Shown: piece by piece, positions 35,247 to 44,466 of the stretch | How the letters are laid out: each line of letters starts with the position of its first letter | Numbering within the stretch: the stretch's first letter is position 1 | DNA from: Glutamicibacter ardleyensis | GTDB taxonomy: Bacteria; Actinomycetota; Actinomycetes; Actinomycetales; Micrococcaceae | Length of the DNA: 64,000 bases | Assembly (NCBI RefSeq): GCF_014644555.1 | Contig: NZ_BMKX01000001.1 | Location: 558,001-622,000, forward strand | Direction: 5' to 3' | Program-made: the position numbers and the translations under genes | The notes under the pieces: model-generated | The model's input: only the letters and a program-made list of their open reading frames with translations | Database searches by the model: none | What the model was told of the DNA's origin: nothing

Positions 35247-36053
35247 TTACTTGGTTCCGCGCTGGCCCAGCACCCGGTAACGGCGGATGAAGTCAAAGCT
35301 TCCGCTCAAACGCTTGGGCAGAGCGTAAATCAGCAAAGCAGCAATGAGGAAGACAATGGCCTTATCTCCCGGGTCTGAGATCAAGGCCTGCTTAGTCACG
35401 GCCGAAAGCAGCGAATCGCCCATGGAGCGGAAAGCCGCTACCACTGCCCCAGTTCCAACGCCCGAAGTTCCGCCGAAAACGAAGGCCGCCACCGGAGCTG
35501 AAACCACACCGACCAGAACACCTGCCACCACACCGGCCATAGGGGCAAGATACGGGCGGCGCAGCGCACCAAAACGAGCAGCGGTTCCCGCGAGGAAACC
35601 GACCAATGCAGCACCAGCCGCGAAGGGCAAGACCGTCGGGGCGAACAGCGACCAGATCAGGGTGCTGAGCACACCTGTGGCTGCACCGGCGCGGCGGCCC
35701 GCCAAGAACCCGACTAGCACCGTGCCAATGGAATCAAGGTAGAGCGGAACCATCACGGAACCGACGAATTGCCCCAAAATAATGTTCAGGGCCAGTGCTA
35801 CTGGGATCAGCGTGAGAGTGGATACCGGCAAGTCCGGAAGCACCGCGACCAGAAGCATGACGGCGGCGGCCAGGTAGGCGGCGAAGGTAACCAGTGCGAC
35901 GCCCTGTCCCAGTCCTTCAGCTATACCCGTGGGTTGGGTAATGACTAGGACTAGGTAAGTGCCGATCAGGAGCAGGGTGCCAGCGCTGGCCAAGAGCCTG
36001 CGGCGCAGAACTTGGGAGCTGGTTTCTTCGGGCAAAAGCAGATTCGGTGACAT
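35247..36053 (-). CDS. ECF transporter substrate-specific (S) component
   Basis: This is a 268-aa, very hydrophobic protein with six or more helices. It contains the segment PLYLDSIGTVLVGFLAG, recognisable in S components of the ECF class, and a Gly/Ala-rich core. The N- and C-termini are cytosolic and basic. The ligand cannot be read from sequence, but a nucleoside hydrolase gene lies directly upstream on the same strand. A nucleoside, nucleobase or ribose-derived compound is therefore my first guess. Confidence 0.8.
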   Translation of the reverse strand: MSPNLLLPEETSSQVLRRRLLASAGTLLLIGTYLVLVITQPTGIAEGLGQGVALVTFAAYLAAAVMLLVAVLPDLPVSTLTLIPVALALNIILGQFVGSVMVPLYLDSIGTVLVGFLAGRRAGAATGVLSTLIWSLFAPTVLPFAAGAALVGFLAGTAARFGALRRPYLAPMAGVVAGVLVGVVSAPVAAFVFGGTSGVGTGAVVAAFRSMGDSLLSAVTKQALISDPGDKAIVFLIAALLIYALPKRLSGSFDFIRRYRVLGQRGTK

Positions 36054-36153
36054 AGAAAGGCATTCCTCGGTACGAGTATGGCTGTGCGCCCATGTACTAC
36101 TGGGTGCGTGCGAGTGCGGGGCCTAATGTCACCTCGGCCCGGTAGATAATTCT

Positions 36154-36168
36154 AGCTCAGCATGAGCT
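36154..36168 (-). promoter_or_regulatory. Small hairpin between nucleoside hydrolase and ECF genes
   Basis: AGCTCA-GCA-TGAGCT forms a short stem 5 bp after the hydrolase stop. AGAATTAT follows on the minus strand. It could be a weak attenuator or an mRNA processing site between the two parts of the cluster. Confidence 0.3.
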
Positions 36169-36172
36169 GAGT

Positions 36173-37231
36173 TCAGAAGTCCGTGTTCAATTTCCGCGCC
36201 AAGCTCCCCAATCGTGTAACGAGTTCGGCAAAGCCAGCTTCCGGATTGTTGCCGGTGACTACGTGCGCATTTGCTGGCTTGCCCCACAGTCCTCGGAAGT
36301 CGGCCACGGTGGTTCCGAAAAGAAGCTCGGATTCAGTTTCCACATCAATCGTGGCGGGTCGACTTTCATAGTCGAGGGTTCCGGCGGCTACGCCTGCGGC
36401 GAAGTAGTCATGGACGTGGGCAATGTAGCCCTGGTCGTAATGCCGGTGGAACTCGAAGTAGAAGCGCAGAGCATCTGATAGATAACGTACCAGCGGATTG
36501 GATGCGCTGCTCAGAGTTCCTTCTGGATCGGTGGCCAGAACCAGTTCAGGTTCCGAGCACCCGGCTTCCTCCGCCAAGTGGGTCAAGAATTCCGGCCGCA
36601 TTTCGAAGCGCTCGGTGGTGTCTAACGAACAGATAATGGGGAGCTTGTCTTCCGCTAGTCCTTGTTCAGCTGCGGCTGTATAGGCAGCGAAGACTTCCTT
36701 GGCAGCGTGCGGATCAACGTGGGTGTTCCACTCGGCCGTAGGTGTTGTATTGCCTTGGTAGTAGAACGCACCACCCATGATGACTACTTTCCGCAAAAGC
36801 CATGGCAACTTTGGTTCGCGTCGTAAAGCTAGCGCGAAGTTGGTGAGCGGTGCGGTCAGCAAAACCGTTAGCTCTCCAGGGTTAGTTCGTGCGGCTTCGA
36901 CCCAGTAGTCCACAGCGCCTCCGGGGTGTGCGGGAGAGGTTTCGGGGGTTGGTAGAGTCGCATACCCCATTCCTTGCGGTCCATGAGTTTCGGGCGTCGT
37001 GACTAGCGGGATCTGCAAAGGAGCGTGTGCACCGATCATCACGTGGACATCCGACTTCCCGCATAGATCGAGAAGGGCTCGGTTATTCGATGCGACCTGC
37101 TCGACTCCGACATTTCCAGGAGTGCTGACAATCGCTTCTATCTGCACATGGTCGCAGGAACATAAGTAAGAGACTGCAAGGGAATCATCAATACCGGTGT
37201 CGCAATCCAACAGAAGATGTACGCTGCTCAT
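36173..37231 (-). CDS. Inosine/uridine-preferring nucleoside hydrolase
   Basis: This 352-aa protein starts SSVHLLLDCDTGIDDSLAV. The Asp cluster DCDTGIDD binds the catalytic calcium in nucleoside hydrolases, and VIMGGAFYYQGNTTPTAEWN (about residues 145-165) is the second substrate-binding region. It hydrolyses the N-glycosidic bond of a ribonucleoside to base and ribose. It lies 119 bp upstream of the ECF S component on the same strand, consistent with salvage of an imported nucleoside or an imported precursor. Confidence 0.88.
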   Translation of the reverse strand: MSSVHLLLDCDTGIDDSLAVSYLCSCDHVQIEAIVSTPGNVGVEQVASNNRALLDLCGKSDVHVMIGAHAPLQIPLVTTPETHGPQGMGYATLPTPETSPAHPGGAVDYWVEAARTNPGELTVLLTAPLTNFALALRREPKLPWLLRKVVIMGGAFYYQGNTTPTAEWNTHVDPHAAKEVFAAYTAAAEQGLAEDKLPIICSLDTTERFEMRPEFLTHLAEEAGCSEPELVLATDPEGTLSSASNPLVRYLSDALRFYFEFHRHYDQGYIAHVHDYFAAGVAAGTLDYESRPATIDVETESELLFGTTVADFRGLWGKPANAHVVTGNNPEAGFAELVTRLGSLARKLNTDF

Positions 37232-37904
37232 TAGCCTGCCTCCAAGATATGTCCCAATAAGTTTGGCCTCAACGACTACGCCTCCAATGCAGCCCGATTC
37301 TTGGCGTCGTTAGATGCGCATTTCTACCTCGGACAACCACTCGTCAAGGTATTTTTTTCAATTCAAACTCACGAACGAATTCAGGTTGCCCTCCACACGC
37401 TACACATTAATTCGACAGTCCTCGTCTCTAACTCTACTTATGTCACTAGCTATCGTATTTTTCATGTAGATAACCCACCTGAAAAAGATGCTCGCCCAAA
37501 CTCGGGTACGCAGAAACAAAAGTTTAGAGCGACCCTTCGGGATGTGGCCCCACCGCTCCAATCTGTTATCGACAAACTAAACCTTCTGTTCATCGAAACA
37601 TCTTGTAATGTGCGCCAGAGATTCTACAGCCAATTACCAAATTCAATATTTCTCCACGTGCATCGGCCCGAGGAACACATGAGGGCACGAAGTTCCAGGC
37701 TGAGCTTCATTGCCTCCTTCAGCATGACAAAAACGCTAACCTCAGGAGCAGAGCAGCCATGCGATAGGGGCGCAGACGAGATCGATTATCCAATATCATC
37801 CGCAGTGCAAATCTAAGACAAATTTGGCTACGTTGAATGTCGAGTCGGCAAGCTCACCATTGGTGATATCAGAACAGTCGGTGCCGGAAGGTAGGATAAA
37901 TTCT
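37232..37904. other. Left margin of the AT-rich defence island; no supported gene
   Basis: In this 670-bp stretch the base composition falls away from the high-GC backbone. An open frame of about 170 codons is present, but it shows no domain, no ribosome-binding site and no plausible protein composition, so I do not call it. A short repeat shared with 40,036 and 49,857 lies at 37284. Confidence 0.5.
37275..37300 (+). repeat. Dispersed repeat A (left island end)
   Basis: The core CCAATGCAG at 37284-37292 lies within CGCCTCCAATGCAGCCCGA. A closely similar sequence is at 40026-40054 and a weaker one at 49845-49872, all in the same orientation. Confidence 0.5.
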
Positions 37905-39041
37905 ATGACAAATCCTACGGTGATCGACCTGTTCGCAGGCTGCGGCGGGATGACCATTGGGTTCGCGCAAGAGGGTTTCAATCCGATCTTTGCCGTTGAA
38001 TGGGATAAATACGCGGCCGCTACGTACGCCGCAAATTTCGGTGAAGAGCACGTACGAGCTGGCGACATCGCGGACGTCAAGGATGAAGAAATCCCCGAGG
38101 CTGATCTGATAATCGGCGGGCCCCCATGCCAGGGCTTTTCCAACCTTGGGCTTAAACGCCTCGAAGACCCCCGTAATCAACTGTGGCGTGAATATATGAG
38201 ATTTATTCTGAAAGCAAGGCCTCAGGTATTTGTGATTGAGAACGTCGACCGCTTTAGCAAGTCACCCGAGTTCGAAATGCTACGCGCGGAAGTTGAAAAC
38301 GGTATCCTGCAGAACTATGAAATCTCCTACAACGTACTTAACGCTGCAGATTACGGAGTTGCGCAACGTCGTCGTCGAACTATCATAATAGGTTCACGCG
38401 TCGGAAAAATCGATTTACCTGCACCGACTCATGCCCGCGAACCCGCGCCAGGTTCCGGCCTCCTTCCATGGAGAACCGTAAGAAACCGGATCGAAGGCCT
38501 CCCTCTAACTCCAGCATCGAGCGAATTACCTAAATCAACCACAGAGTTCTTTGGCGAATCGATGCCGGGAACCTTCAGAAAACTAGATATTCATTTCCGC
38601 CGTGACCCGCGCCCACTATCCTTAGAGCGCTACGCCCATGTACCGCCGGGGGGTGGGCGTTTCAATGTGCCGACCGATCTTCTCCCAAGATGCTGGCGCG
38701 AAAAAGCTACCGGCACAACAGATGTAATGGGGAGAATGCGCTGGGATTTTCCGTCGCACACTATCCGTACCGAATTTTTCAAGCCTGAGAAGGGCTCGTA
38801 CCTTCATCCCCAATGGGTGCAAGGACAATATCTCGGAGAAGACGCACGATGGGTTAGAGGCGACCCGGAACAGACCGTGAATCGAGTGGTGACGCACTAC
38901 GAAGCTAGCTTGCTACAGGACTTCCCTGAGGACTATCAATGGGTGGGTACGAAGGTCGCAATCGCGAGACAAATTGGTAATGCCGTACCTTCTGGGCTAG
39001 CGCGAGCCATCGCTCGCCACGTGAGACCCTTCATCAGCTAA
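37905..39041 (+). CDS. C5-cytosine DNA methyltransferase
   Basis: This 378-aa m5C methyltransferase has motif I DLFAGCGGM, motif IV GGPPCQGFSN with catalytic Cys75, motif VI VIENVD (Glu112), motif VIII AQRRRR (from Gln154) and motif X IGNAVPSGLA. The variable target-recognition region lies between about 190 and 320. The ATG at 37905 has AGGATAAATTCT upstream. Alternative upstream TTG starts are weak. It converges on the NaeI-like nuclease with an 8-bp overlap of coding ends. If the nuclease is a true NaeI relative the methylated site may be GCCGGC-like. Confidence 0.93.
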   Translation: MTNPTVIDLFAGCGGMTIGFAQEGFNPIFAVEWDKYAAATYAANFGEEHVRAGDIADVKDEEIPEADLIIGGPPCQGFSNLGLKRLEDPRNQLWREYMRFILKARPQVFVIENVDRFSKSPEFEMLRAEVENGILQNYEISYNVLNAADYGVAQRRRRTIIIGSRVGKIDLPAPTHAREPAPGSGLLPWRTVRNRIEGLPLTPASSELPKSTTEFFGESMPGTFRKLDIHFRRDPRPLSLERYAHVPPGGGRFNVPTDLLPRCWREKATGTTDVMGRMRWDFPSHTIRTEFFKPEKGSYLHPQWVQGQYLGEDARWVRGDPEQTVNRVVTHYEASLLQDFPEDYQWVGTKVAIARQIGNAVPSGLARAIARHVRPFIS

Positions 39042-39978
39042 GGCGTTCTTCACCCCTACCTGACTCACGCGACATTTGCCAAGCAACTGCAAAGTCATCC
39101 CCAAGTGTCTCTGGAGTAAGCGCTATCCACGCTTCATTCGAGATATCGAAGCCGTGCTTTGCAGCCATTTCGCGTTGCAAAGGCCAGGTCCCCATTAATA
39201 ACACAAGTCCATGTTCAACGTACACATCAGGTTTAGCTTGGCGAGCGCGACGAGCGACGTCTTTTGCGTTGGCGCCGACCGTCTCAATAGAAATTCGTGG
39301 GATAACAACGTCAGGCAAAAATCCGAATAATGCTGTAAGTCGGCGCTTGATTCCATTTCGTAAATTAAAAACGATCGCCAGCTCATCTGGTTTTAAAAGT
39401 TTTAAAGGATTGGGTGGAAGCGGCGTCCAAGGAACGACAGGAAGTGCGTAGGTCCGAATCGCTTCTGCCACAATCGTACGCTTTTTGTCTTGATTTCCGC
39501 CTTCGTTCAGCCACAAACGGTGCGTACGCATTAAGAATGCCTGATAACGATCGTTCGACGAATCGACTTGGATTAGAAGGCATATTTGGCATTGCCCTTC
39601 GCGTGGAATCATCCAGTTTTTCCGCACGGTTCCTTTGAGTTCAACCGGGATACCGAGGATGTTTGTGTCGAGTGGGGGTAATTTCTTGAGATTAAGAGCG
39701 TCCAATACTCGATACTGCAGCTTCGTTCCCAGCGACGCTCGTTCGTCGGAATCTACGTCAGGGCTATCCAGATCAAATCGCCAAGTTCGGGCACCATCGA
39801 GTACATATTCAATGGCGTCGTTGACCGCACCAGTGAGCCGCTCTTCGATGGGTTGAGAAAGTAACCACTCATAAACGGTTTGGAAATCAGCATCTGCCAG
39901 TGGATCCTCAACAATATGAGGAGTGCTGTTACCATCGCTTACGCATTCATTCCCAAATGGGAACAGTATTTTCTTCAT
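39034..39978 (-). CDS. NaeI-family type II restriction endonuclease
   Basis: This protein of about 314 aa matches NaeI in length and plan. The segment GTKLQYRVLDAL is followed by LDTNILGIPVELKGTVRKNW. The nuclease triad looks like Asp104-(8)-Glu113-x-Lys115, the same spacing as D86...D95-x-K97 recalled for NaeI. The C-terminal half (about 190-314) would be the second DNA-binding, CAP-like domain. NaeI cuts GCC/GGC and needs a second site as effector. The start is ATG 39978 (or TTG 39990). Both lack a strong ribosome-binding site. It pairs with the convergent methyltransferase. Confidence 0.85.
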   Translation of the reverse strand: MKKILFPFGNECVSDGNSTPHIVEDPLADADFQTVYEWLLSQPIEERLTGAVNDAIEYVLDGARTWRFDLDSPDVDSDERASLGTKLQYRVLDALNLKKLPPLDTNILGIPVELKGTVRKNWMIPREGQCQICLLIQVDSSNDRYQAFLMRTHRLWLNEGGNQDKKRTIVAEAIRTYALPVVPWTPLPPNPLKLLKPDELAIVFNLRNGIKRRLTALFGFLPDVVIPRISIETVGANAKDVARRARQAKPDVYVEHGLVLLMGTWPLQREMAAKHGFDISNEAWIALTPETLGDDFAVAWQMSRESGRGEERLS

Positions 39979-40385
39979 TGCCACAGTCAACCATTATGCC
40001 GTGTGAATAACTTTGTTACGGCTGATGACGCGCCACCAATGCGGCCCGAGTTCTGCAGAATACAATTCACCGAATCAAGCCTCCTAATACATTTATGATT
40101 CCGAAGTTACAAGAAAACAATCAGAATAAAAACGTTCTATCGAACAAAAGCACCGCACCTATCTAGAAATACAGAAAATATGATGCAGATACTACAAAAA
40201 AGATAAGTTAACTGCAACATTAACGAAGAATGTTTGACTCCCTTTGACGACCCAGAATAAAAGTGGTTGTTGTCCGTGGGACTCCCCAAAGGTCGCGCTC
40301 AAAGGCGAGCACGGCCAACAAACCTCTTGATCCCAACACAAATTGTCAAGGTAATGATGCTCTGATCAATACAACTAATTCACTC
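39979..40385. other. AT-rich gap between the nuclease and Z1 genes
   Basis: This 407-bp stretch holds the promoter of the NaeI-like gene, the end of the Z1 operon, and dispersed repeat B. No open frame is convincing. Confidence 0.5.
40026..40054 (+). repeat. Dispersed repeat B (between the two modules)
   Basis: It contains CGCCACCAATGCGGCCCGAG, alignable with repeat A over about 26 bp with few differences. An upstream AATAACTTTG also resembles AATAAGTTTG near repeat A. Confidence 0.5.
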
Positions 40386-43300
40386 CTATATTCCCACTGT
40401 CGGAGATAGTGGGTTCTCCTCCGACCGAACACTAAATCCTGCTTTTCCTTTCGGAGCCGCGTCATGCGGGATCGCCCACGAAAATAGTGTTGCTATGTCC
40501 TCAGGGGCTACCGCTCCCAGCGCGAGATCCTCTGGGTTAGAAAAAGCCCTTTTTCCGTCCCACTGATCAGCGGATAAAGTGATTATTATGGCTCCAGTAG
40601 TGCGCGAAGCACTATCACTGTCAGCTTTCTGACGAGTGAAACTGGATTCGAGAGGCATTCGTGTCCACCGAGAGGAACCTGAAAAATCACCACGGTCACG
40701 CCGCTGCCTTTCAACAATCGGAAACTGGCTTGCCCCCGTTTCAGGCAGATCAATCATCCTACTAACATGATCTCTAGTAGGGATTGGGAGAACGACCTTG
40801 AAGTTTGTGATGGTTCCTCTGTTAATCGCATCTCTGACAAATTCAATATCAGCATCTGCAAGCCCGGGCTTACCCCAGACAAATGAGGACAATGCATCAA
40901 CAATTACCTGTGCAGGAATCAATCCAGTGCGCGCCCTGTAACTTGACTGTTTATTTGTTGAAGTTTCATAACAAAAGACTTCCTCCTGCGTAAGAAGTCC
41001 AAGAACTGGTGCGATGGCAACTAGATTTTCACGGTTTTTAGATTCCTTCGGATTTCTAGAAGTCATGTAGAAGAAATCCTTGAATCGATCGCCTTTCGCA
41101 TACTGCACGATCTTAGCGTTATACATTCGGTTACGCGCTGTAGGTCGTAGCCAAGGAAGACTCTGAGAGACCAGGGGTGGAATGTCAATCGGTCGAACTT
41201 GTGGTTGGCCATGTTCATCCAGTTCGGCAAACTGTTCAAGTTGATCTCGAAATTCCTCTTCATCCGAAATCATCGATTCAAAAGCCTCATAAAGATCGTA
41301 GGTCTTCGAATTACTTGCTGACGCTACTACATTACGACCAATATAGAGACGTACTAGATCACGATAACCTGGTCGATATCCGAACCAACGGCCCATCTGC
41401 ATAAGCGTGTCGGCTGCCAAAGCCTTCCGCGAATACCAGGTGATTGTTAGACCCTCGATGGTGTAGCCACGCGAAAGCTTTGCTCCACCTACAAGCAGCT
41501 TCCAGACAGATCCCTTCTGGAAATCCGCGCCAGCCTGAGTATATTCGCTCTCTTTATCTCCATTGACTACAACGATTGGACCGCTTCCAGATTCAATACG
41601 CTTAATAACCTCCGGAAGGTAGACAGCGACATCGTCAAAGGATGCGGGGACTGCGTGAAGTCTTGGATCCGGGTACTCAGAATCGGTCCTGAGCTGCAGC
41701 TCCTGCATAACCGGACTGAAATCTCTTGACCACAATTCTTGAAGTCGGTCATACCCATCGAATCCTAAATAGTCAGATTTCCTCCATAAGGCATGAATTT
41801 CACGCGCTAACGAGTCGTGCTCCACCTGTTTGACGGACTCATGAAACAACATCGTATGATGCTTAAAATCTCCGAGACTGCCGCGTGCTTCTCTCCATAG
41901 CTTAATTCCACCTGTGAGCACGAAGGAATCAACAGCGTGCTGCATCTCATTTCGTCGTAATTCTTCAGAGATCCAATTCGAATTAATGTCTCGAACGTAC
42001 GCGGCCTGGTTGCTAAGCCTAGGAGTTTTAATTTCATCGGGCTCAAAAATTGTATTTCGATCGTGAAAAGAGCTCCCACCCATATATGCTGCTGGTGGTT
42101 TAAGACTAAAGATGAAGTCTTTAGGGTAAATATCATCGGCATCTAGTGGATCGACAAAAACATTAGCAAACGGTGTTGCGGTATAGCCAACGTACTGGGC
42201 ACGGGGCAGTATCCCTAGAAGATCTGACAGTAGCCTGTTGATTGCTGTTCGTTCACGTGCTTGCTTCTTTTCCTCCTCCTCTTCTTCCTTAGTTAACTTC
42301 ACTGGTGGCTTCCTTGTATTGATGCCGGCCTGATCCGCTTCGTCATCAATAATTAGGGCGGGGTAATCTTGGGTGTTTCCTCTAATTTGTTTGAGGTCTT
42401 TGATGAGCTTTCGTAGTACTGGGCCATTTTTCTTAATAACAACGAGACGTACCGGTGTATCCCACAAATTATCCGGATGGAAAATTTTTTGTTTCGGATT
42501 CCGGATATGAGATTTGTAGTCTAGTGTCGAAAGACCTGCTTTAAGGGATTTATAGTCATCAGTACTCTTGGTGAGACGGATAATATGGGGTACCCCAGGT
42601 ACACTTTCCGGGTCGTAACCAAATTTCACGAATTTACCGTCAGCTAACCAATCCGAATCATCGTTTGCAATATAGTCGATGTTCTCACGAGCCAAAGCTT
42701 CATCGGTAAGGTCTATCCCGCCAACAATATTTTCGAAGCCAACGAGTTCTTTATCAAGTCGGCGTTGAGTCTGGCTTCTCAGCAGCTCCAATGTGCCTGT
42801 CAAAACTATTATGAGTCTGTAGCCAGCATCGATGGCCTTAGCAATGGTGCCGGTGAAGTTCGCCGTCTTTCCGCTCTGAACGTGACCTACTACCAGCCCC
42901 TTGGTCTGATAAGTTTCGTCCCAACTTGGATCTGCAAATCTGCTGACTATTTCAGTTGTAGATTCATCCAGCGCCGCAATCGCATCACCATCAAAACCAC
43001 GTCGTTTGAGAACTCCCCGATACACATCCCAGTAATGGCTCCGCGAGCGACGGTCTGTCGAATACCACGGCCATCGGCCATCACGCGGAGCAGACACGAT
43101 AACCCCACCATTTATTATGGGGTAATAGGAGTTTATGGCCCCCGCGTCGCGTTCATCAAAACCGAGTTTCCTGAGAATATAAGCACGACGTTCTCGCCCT
43201 TTTGGTTTGGCTACTGCTGTAGAGGCGCCATCCAGCCAAAGAGCATCAGTTGTCTGATCCCATCGAGAGAGAGCCAACCGAAACTCAACTTGAATAGGAT

Positions 43301-43475
43301 CATTCGGGTCACCTTCAATAGTCAGAAGTCTAATGAGCTCTTCACCGGATAGGGCTACTTCCCCGTCTTCTTCTAATGTGAAATTAACACGGTTGAGAAG
43401 ATACTTTGGAGCTTTCTCAGCAATCATCGCAATCGCGCTCGTCACGGCATCCACAGTTATGTCAGAGCTTGGCAT
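40386..43475 (-). CDS. Z1-domain P-loop ATPase (MzaC-like, defence)
   Basis: This 1029-aa protein has Walker A GHVQSGKT at residues 197-204, a Walker B-like IIDDEAD near 373, and the Z1 hallmark GGAKLSRGYTIEGLTI followed by LMQMGRWFGYRPGY near 660-700. Z1 proteins accompany MutL/MORC-type ATPases in restriction-linked operons. In the CglI restriction system a DEAD-Z1 protein acts as the DNA motor. GGAGG lies 5 nt before the ATG at 43475. It overlaps the PD-(D/E)XK gene by 14 nt and is last in the four-gene operon. Confidence 0.9.
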   Translation of the reverse strand: MPSSDITVDAVTSAIAMIAEKAPKYLLNRVNFTLEEDGEVALSGEELIRLLTIEGDPNDPIQVEFRLALSRWDQTTDALWLDGASTAVAKPKGRERRAYILRKLGFDERDAGAINSYYPIINGGVIVSAPRDGRWPWYSTDRRSRSHYWDVYRGVLKRRGFDGDAIAALDESTTEIVSRFADPSWDETYQTKGLVVGHVQSGKTANFTGTIAKAIDAGYRLIIVLTGTLELLRSQTQRRLDKELVGFENIVGGIDLTDEALARENIDYIANDDSDWLADGKFVKFGYDPESVPGVPHIIRLTKSTDDYKSLKAGLSTLDYKSHIRNPKQKIFHPDNLWDTPVRLVVIKKNGPVLRKLIKDLKQIRGNTQDYPALIIDDEADQAGINTRKPPVKLTKEEEEEEKKQARERTAINRLLSDLLGILPRAQYVGYTATPFANVFVDPLDADDIYPKDFIFSLKPPAAYMGGSSFHDRNTIFEPDEIKTPRLSNQAAYVRDINSNWISEELRRNEMQHAVDSFVLTGGIKLWREARGSLGDFKHHTMLFHESVKQVEHDSLAREIHALWRKSDYLGFDGYDRLQELWSRDFSPVMQELQLRTDSEYPDPRLHAVPASFDDVAVYLPEVIKRIESGSGPIVVVNGDKESEYTQAGADFQKGSVWKLLVGGAKLSRGYTIEGLTITWYSRKALAADTLMQMGRWFGYRPGYRDLVRLYIGRNVVASASNSKTYDLYEAFESMISDEEEFRDQLEQFAELDEHGQPQVRPIDIPPLVSQSLPWLRPTARNRMYNAKIVQYAKGDRFKDFFYMTSRNPKESKNRENLVAIAPVLGLLTQEEVFCYETSTNKQSSYRARTGLIPAQVIVDALSSFVWGKPGLADADIEFVRDAINRGTITNFKVVLPIPTRDHVSRMIDLPETGASQFPIVERQRRDRGDFSGSSRWTRMPLESSFTRQKADSDSASRTTGAIIITLSADQWDGKRAFSNPEDLALGAVAPEDIATLFSWAIPHDAAPKGKAGFSVRSEENPLSPTVGI

Positions 43476-44466
43476 TTAAACCTCCAAAATGGGCGTCTGT
43501 ATAGTTTAGGAATTCGGTAAGTGGATCAGGGGCCCGCTGCGCCATCAAATGAGAGATATCGGTTCTGTACGAAATATCAGAAAGATACTCGTAATGACAG
43601 ATTCCCTTACTTAAGGTCGAGTTACGCAGTGCCGGAAACTGCTCATTCACTAAGAAAAATGCTGGTACCGACCGCAATACATATCTCGCTTTGTACGAAT
43701 CGATGTCCTTGTCCCACCAACCAAGACAGTTCAAATAGTCATTGAATTGAGTTGTATGTGGCCCGAGATATTTTCGGATAACGTTTATTAACGTAGTCAG
43801 CCCGAACCCGTTCCGCGCTGATCCCGCCGCTGTGATTTGGATGGAAAGAAACCATAACTCCCGATTAGACGAAGCTTCTAGTTGATTAGCCGAACCGATA
43901 CGATGAATGCGATTTTCACCTGTAGTTGTTTTGACTTCAAGATCGAACGAACCGAAGGCAAAATCATGCTGTTCGGCTTGCGGACCGATCCACGACGACA
44001 ACGCAGATATCGGGTCGACGCTGCAAAGGTAGGCTAAAAGCAGAAGTTCTCCAATGAGCCCGGTTTGCATTTCAGCACTCAAGATTTTCCGGTTCTGAAG
44101 CAAAAGTCTGTGCTCATCAATACTTTGTGCGATAGCAATAGATAAGTGGTTTCCCTTGTGCAATTCTTCTACGATTTGCGCAATGAATGAGTAGGCGGCA
44201 TAGTGCATCCCGTCTGCATACAGTGTAATTCGGTAAAAATTTACATCAGCGAGGTAATCAACCTTTATATTTTCAAAATATCCAACATCGGGTTCAGAAA
44301 AATCGTTAGGAACTAACAACTGAATACTCTGTGTCGACGGATCAACTCGAAGCTCACATCTCGGGTTATTGCTGAGTAGATGCACCACTGTATTCGTCGA
44401 GTTGAAATAGCGCTCTACAGTTTGGGGGTCCAATCTGGCATGTATATCCCGCGAATTACTAGTCAT
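43462..44466 (-). CDS. PD-(D/E)XK nuclease-motif protein of the Z1 operon
   Basis: This 334-aa protein has a GELLLL Glu (Glu140), then Asp168 in HDFAFGSFDLEVKTT and Glu177-x-Lys179. This is the layout of a PD-(D/E)XK nuclease core (DUF4420-like). Proteins of this type sit beside Z1 and MORC-like ATPases in Mza-type operons. The start overlaps the preceding gene by 4 nt (ATGA), and the Z1 gene overlaps its end. It is the probable DNA-cutting subunit or a structural relative of one. Activity is not proven. Confidence 0.82.
   Translation of the reverse strand: MTSNSRDIHARLDPQTVERYFNSTNTVVHLLSNNPRCELRVDPSTQSIQLLVPNDFSEPDVGYFENIKVDYLADVNFYRITLYADGMHYAAYSFIAQIVEELHKGNHLSIAIAQSIDEHRLLLQNRKILSAEMQTGLIGELLLLAYLCSVDPISALSSWIGPQAEQHDFAFGSFDLEVKTTTGENRIHRIGSANQLEASSNRELWFLSIQITAAGSARNGFGLTTLINVIRKYLGPHTTQFNDYLNCLGWWDKDIDSYKARYVLRSVPAFFLVNEQFPALRNSTLSKGICHYEYLSDISYRTDISHLMAQRAPDPLTEFLNYTDAHFGGLNAKL

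Noticed and set aside
37301-37816. Open frame of about 170 codons left of the methyltransferase
   Set aside because: No domain, no ribosome-binding site and odd composition in an AT-rich margin. It is probably random.
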